A stretch of DNA of 5,676 bases. Source: Myxococcales bacterium. Lineage in GTDB: Bacteria > Myxococcota > Bradymonadia > REDH01. Positions within the stretch are counted from its first letter, which is position 1; each line of letters opens with the position of its first letter. The translations under genes and the position numbers were made by a program. Shown piece by piece: positions 2,949 to 5,676 of this stretch. The DNA is taken from positions 1 to 5,676 of the forward strand of contig JAGWVZ010000262.1 of NCBI GenBank assembly GCA_018970625.1, written 5' to 3'. Under the pieces are notes generated by a model. It ran no database searches. It saw only the letters and a list, made by a program, of their open reading frames with translations, and had not been told where the DNA came from.

Positions 2949-5676
2949 AGCTCGGACACCGGTGACACCCTCGACGCAGCCGGGGTGCCGGACGCAGCCG
3001 ATGTGCAGGGCGGTGGTGATACCGACGCTGCCACCCCACCCGACGATGGCGCAACGGTCGGCGATGCCGCAGCGTCTGACACGCAGACCGGCGACGACAC
3101 GACCGTCGCCCCCGATGCAACCGGCGATGTCGTGGCCGACGCGCTGGCCGATGCGGACGCACAGGCCGACGCCGACGCACAGGCCGACGCGGGCGATGAC
3201 GCTGACTCGGCTGACGGCACCGACGCGACCGGGTGCTCGGGCAACCCGCGTCAGGATGCCGACGGCGATGGGGTCTGTGACGCTGACGACGTGTGCCCGG
3301 CAGGCGACGACACCCTGGACACGGACGGCGACGGCACGCCCAACGCCTGTGAAGTGTGTGCCGGTGGCCCCGACGCCGACGCGGACGGCGTGCCCGACGC
3401 GTGCGATACGTGCGCCGGCGGCCCCGACGACGCCGACGATGACGGCGACGGCGTGTGCGACTTTCTGGACACGTGCCCCGAGGGCATTGACAGCGCCGAC
3501 GCCGACCGCGACGGCGTGTGCGACCTGCTGGACCTGTGTCGGGGCGGCGACGATTTCGCCGACGCCGACACCGACGGGGTGTGCGATCTGAATGACCGGT
3601 GCCCGGGTGGTCCCGACGGCGCCGACGCTGACCGCGATGGCGTGTGCGATGTGCTCGACCAGTGCCCGGGTGGAATTGACACGGCCGATGGCGATGGCGA
3701 CGGGGTGTGCGATGCGCTGGATCGGTGCGCGGGTGGCATTGACAGCGCCGACGCCGACGGCGACGGGGTGTGCGACGCGCTGGATGCGTGTCGGGGCAAC
3801 GATGCCAGCGGTGACAGCGACAACGATGACGTGTGCAACGACCGCGACGTGTGCGCGGGTGGCATTGACACGGCCGACGCCGACGGTGACGGCGTGTGCG
3901 ATTTCCTGGACCGGTGCGCGGGTGGCATCGATTCGGCCGATGCAGACAGCGACGGCGTGTGCGACGCGCTCGACGCGTGTCGCGGCAGCGACGCCAGCGG
4001 CGATACCGACAACGATGACGTGTGCAACGACCGCGACGTGTGCGCCGGCGGTGTGGATTCGGCCGATGCCGACGGTGACGGCGTGTGTGATTTTCTGGAC
4101 CGCTGCGCCGGCGGTGTGGATTCCGCCGACGCGGACCGTGACGGGGTGTGCGACTTTTTGGACCGCTGCGCCGGCGGGGTAGATACCGCCGACGCCGACG
4201 GCGACGGTGTGTGCGATGCGCAGGATGTATGTGTGGGCGACGACTCCACCGGCGACTCCGATGCTGACCGCGTTTGCGATGCGCTCGACGAGTGCCCGGG
4301 CCTCGACGACGCCTCGGAGGCGTGCCTGCTGGCTGACTCGCCTCGTCGCAGTCTGCCCGTGGACGAGGTCGTGACCACCTGCCGTACGCTGCCCGCGACC
4401 ACGACGGGCGACACGTGCCAGGTGACGACCGCAGGCAGCAGCGGCGTGCGCTTGCGCGGCGAAGTGCTCACGCCCGAGGGCCGGCTGCTGGGCGGCGAGG
4501 TGCTGGTGAGCGCCACGGGGGCCATCACCTGCGTGGGGTGCGATTGCAGCGCCGCGGCGGGTGCGAGCACAGCAACGGTGGTGTCGTGCCCGACCGGCGT
4601 GGTGTCGCCGGGTCTCATTAACGCCCACGACCACATTACCTTCACGCAGAACGCTCCGCTGCCGGGTCGCACCGAGCGCTATGATCATCGGCACGACTGG
4701 CGAACGGGCGCCAACGCCCACACCGAGCTCAACGTGTTTGGGGGCGCCACCGTGCAGCAGATTCAGCTGGGCGAGCTGCGGCAGCTGTTCACCGGCACCA
4801 CCTCGGTCGCCGGCTCAGGTGGCGTCAACGGCGCCCTGCGTAACCTCGACCGCCTGGCTACGCAGCAGGGCGGCATCAATCAGGACCCGGTGGAATACAG
4901 CACCTTCCCGCTCGGCGACACGGCGGGGCTTCAGCTGGCCACCGGCTGCGGCTACCCGAACTACGATTTGCCGACGGTGCTCGCATCTGACTGCTACCTG
5001 CCGCACATCGCCGAGGGCGTGGATGCGTTCGCGCGAAACGAGTTTCTGTGTCTGAACGGCGCACCGGGTGGCACCGATCTGGTGGAAGGCAACACGGCGA
5101 TTGTTCACGCCATGGGTCTGAACGCGACCGACGGTGCGGCCATCGCGGTGGAAGGCGCTTCGGTGGTGTGGTCGCCGAGGTCGAATATCTCGCTCTATGG
5201 TCACACGGCGCCGGTGACGATGTTTTATAATCAGGGCGTGCGGCTTGCGCTGGGCACCGACTGGACGGCGACGGGTTCGGCGTCGGTGACGCGCGAGCTG
5301 GCGTGCGCGCGGGAGTTCAATGAGCGGTACCTGGACGGCTTCTTTAGCGAGCGCGAGCTGTGGCTGATGGCGACGCAGTGGGCGGCGCAGGCGCTGGCGG
5401 TGGACGACGTGGTGGGTGCGCTGCGAACGGGGCTGGTGGCTGATATCGCGGTGTTTGAGCGTGGCGCGTCGGCGACGCCGTATCGGGCGGTCATCGATGG
5501 TGATGCCGGCCGCGTGGGGCTGGTGTTGCGCGGCGGTGTGCCCATCTACGGTGACTCGGTGCTGGTGGCGGCGCTTGCAGGTACGGGCTGCGAGAGCGTG
5601 ACGCTGTGCGGCGACGCCAAGCGCGTGTGTGCGACCACGGACCTGGGCGTGACGTATGCGTCGCTGCTGGCGAGCG
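2880..5676 (+). CDS. Lipoprotein amidohydrolase with N-terminal TSP3 stalk (3' partial)
   Basis: The frame is open for 932 codons and runs off the right edge. Residues 1-23 are a lipoprotein signal: basic start, hydrophobic FLLIPLLAVAA, lipobox VAAC with Cys23. Residues 24-118 are an Asp/Ala-rich spacer, and 119-482 are about 17 Cys-rich TSP3 units. From about 523 comes a metal-dependent amidohydrolase: N-terminal beta strands (RLRGEVLTPEGRLLGGEVLV), then SPGLINAHDHITF with metal ligands His583 and His585, LPHIAEGVDAFARNEF (His709, Glu712), IVHAMG (His743), SPRSN, and GTDW with Asp794. This set fits the mononuclear ATZ/TRZ-like or imidazolonepropionase-like branch, and nothing essential is missing. 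Expected location is the cell surface or periplasm, where it would hydrolyse a small amide, amine or ring substrate that cannot be named. Further C-terminal domains probably lie beyond the window. Confidence 0.9.
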   Translation, partial: MRRTDVLCIRRFLLIPLLAVAACSSDTGDTLDAAGVPDAADVQGGGDTDAATPPDDGATVGDAAASDTQTGDDTTVAPDATGDVVADALADADAQADADAQADAGDDADSADGTDATGCSGNPRQDADGDGVCDADDVCPAGDDTLDTDGDGTPNACEVCAGGPDADADGVPDACDTCAGGPDDADDDGDGVCDFLDTCPEGIDSADADRDGVCDLLDLCRGGDDFADADTDGVCDLNDRCPGGPDGADADRDGVCDVLDQCPGGIDTADGDGDGVCDALDRCAGGIDSADADGDGVCDALDACRGNDASGDSDNDDVCNDRDVCAGGIDTADADGDGVCDFLDRCAGGIDSADADSDGVCDALDACRGSDASGDTDNDDVCNDRDVCAGGVDSADADGDGVCDFLDRCAGGVDSADADRDGVCDFLDRCAGGVDTADADGDGVCDAQDVCVGDDSTGDSDADRVCDALDECPGLDDASEACLLADSPRRSLPVDEVVTTCRTLPATTTGDTCQVTTAGSSGVRLRGEVLTPEGRLLGGEVLVSATGAITCVGCDCSAAAGASTATVVSCPTGVVSPGLINAHDHITFTQNAPLPGRTERYDHRHDWRTGANAHTELNVFGGATVQQIQLGELRQLFTGTTSVAGSGGVNGALRNLDRLATQQGGINQDPVEYSTFPLGDTAGLQLATGCGYPNYDLPTVLASDCYLPHIAEGVDAFARNEFLCLNGAPGGTDLVEGNTAIVHAMGLNATDGAAIAVEGASVVWSPRSNISLYGHTAPVTMFYNQGVRLALGTDWTATGSASVTRELACAREFNERYLDGFFSERELWLMATQWAAQALAVDDVVGALRTGLVADIAVFERGASATPYRAVIDGDAGRVGLVLRGGVPIYGDSVLVAALAGTGCESVTLCGDAKRVCATTDLGVTYASLLAS
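2949..3233 (+). other. Asp/Ala-rich low-complexity spacer after the lipidated Cys
   Basis: Residues 24-118 consist mainly of Asp, Ala, Gly and Thr, with no Cys and almost no bulky hydrophobics. This is typical of the flexible acidic tether that follows the acylated Cys in myxobacterial surface lipoproteins. No domain is recognisable. The base composition follows the codons GAC/GAT and GCC/GCG, so similar segments in other genes may be compositional rather than homologous. Confidence 0.75.
3153..3188 (+). repeat. 18-base tandem duplication encoding ADAQAD twice
   Basis: Bases 3153-3170 and 3171-3188 differ at one position only and encode ADAQAD-ADAQAD in the acidic spacer. It is a small in-frame slippage duplication that lengthens the tether by six residues and keeps the frame. 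Confidence 0.8.
3234..4325 (+). repeat. Array of about 17 short Cys-rich TSP3 units (63-base period)
   Basis: Units start at a Cys codon at 3234, 3294, 3357, 3411, 3474 and then every 63 bases to 4230, with a partial unit at 4293-4325. The consensus is CAGGIDSADADGDGVCDALDR (split as CAGGIDSADA + DGDGVCDALDR), with Cys at unit positions 1 and 16 and a DxDxDGxxD calcium loop at 9-17. The first and third units are shorter (20 and 18 residues). Three units are degenerate in the loop: 3789, 3978 (DNDDVCND) and 4230 (DADRVCD). The array probably forms a long Ca2+- and disulfide-stiffened stalk holding the enzyme away from the membrane. The repeat is part of the coding sequence, not a CRISPR or satellite. 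Confidence 0.92.
3726..4103 (+). repeat. Higher-order tandem duplication of a three-unit, 189-base block
   Basis: Bases 3726-3914 and 3915-4103 are adjacent copies of the same three TSP3 units in the same order: a normal unit ending ALDA, a degenerate unit with DNDDVCNDRDV, and a normal unit ending FLDR. By hand comparison 161 of 189 bases agree (about 85%). The best stretch is the degenerate unit (57 of 63), whose 33 final bases plus the next five are identical. Most other differences are synonymous third positions. This shows the array grew by in-frame block duplication. Confidence 0.85.
4446..5630 (+). other. Amidohydrolase catalytic domain with complete metal site
   Basis: This is the visible enzyme part of the second protein (residues about 523-917). 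An N-terminal beta-sandwich strand pair leads into SPGLINAHDH (His583, His585), and the segment RYDHRHDWR follows at about 600. His709 and Glu712 lie in PHIAEGVDAF, His743 in IVHAMG, SPRSN is the usual barrel loop, and Asp794 sits in LGTDW. Order and spacing match amidohydrolase-superfamily enzymes with one catalytic metal. The closing strands (ADIAVFERG, GLVLRGGVPIYGD) complete the composite beta domain. Two extra Cys (VGCDC) in the early strands are compatible with an oxidising location. Confidence 0.85.
5255..5630 (+). repeat. Paralogous segment, copy 2 (end of amidohydrolase barrel)
   Basis: This is the counterpart of bases 1-382. The alignment runs from the codon before the metal-binding Asp to the Cys of AKRVC, with a net two-codon shortening after LVA. 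The remaining visible codons (5631-5675) already diverge from the first protein. The first gene continues with a CDTPD...C segment and TSP3 blocks; whether the second does too cannot be seen. Confidence 0.85.

Noticed and set aside
3234..4325. Regular 63-base repeats as a possible CRISPR array or non-coding satellite
   Set aside because: The repeats are adjacent without unique spacers, keep the reading frame, and encode TSP3 calcium-binding units.
2739..4721. A 660-codon open frame on the minus strand opposite the TSP3 array, plus another of 473 codons
   Set aside because: These are mirrors of a GC-rich, stop-poor repeat. The translations are low-complexity Val/Ala/His/Ser repeats with 63-base periodicity and no domain, start signal or export signal, while the plus strand shows real domains and a silent third-position substitution pattern.

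Overview
The window is GC-rich (roughly two thirds G+C by eye). It holds two large, same-strand genes for exported, multidomain proteins, both cut by the window edges. The long Asp/Cys-rich calcium-binding repeats (thrombospondin type 3, TSP3), the lipoprotein signal with an Asp/Ala-rich spacer, and the OB-fold and lamin-tail modules suggest a large-genome predatory or social bacterium of the Myxococcota / former Deltaproteobacteria type (myxobacteria, Bradymonadales). That placement is inference from protein style; the window has no rRNA or marker gene.

Layout: (1) 1-2635, the C-terminal 877 residues of an amidohydrolase-family protein. The visible part begins exactly at the metal-binding Asp of the enzyme barrel, then runs through two classical TSP3 blocks, a pair of OB-fold-like units, a beta-rich Ig-like stretch and a C-terminal lamin-tail domain. 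(2) 2636-2879, a 244-base gap with a few short inverted repeats, no convincing promoter or terminator, and a ribosome binding site just before the next gene. (3) 2880-5676, a second amidohydrolase that is open at the right edge. It has a lipoprotein signal peptide, an Asp/Ala-rich spacer, about 17 short Cys-rich TSP3 units with a 63-base period, and then an amidohydrolase domain in which all expected metal and catalytic residues (HxH, H, H, D) are present.

The two enzymes are tandem paralogs: bases 1-382 align with 5255-5630 with one net two-codon difference (about 57% protein identity by hand). They differ in where the calcium-binding region sits: after the enzyme in the first protein, before it in the second. 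Both are probably displayed outside the cytoplasm, where the TSP3 arrays would act as Ca2+-rigidified stalks. Neither substrate can be read from the sequence. I see no RNA genes, CRISPR array, insertion sequence or phage feature. The most notable points are the cell-surface lipoprotein amidohydrolase architecture, the paralog pair with relocated spacer domains, and a 189-base higher-order duplication within the repeat array.
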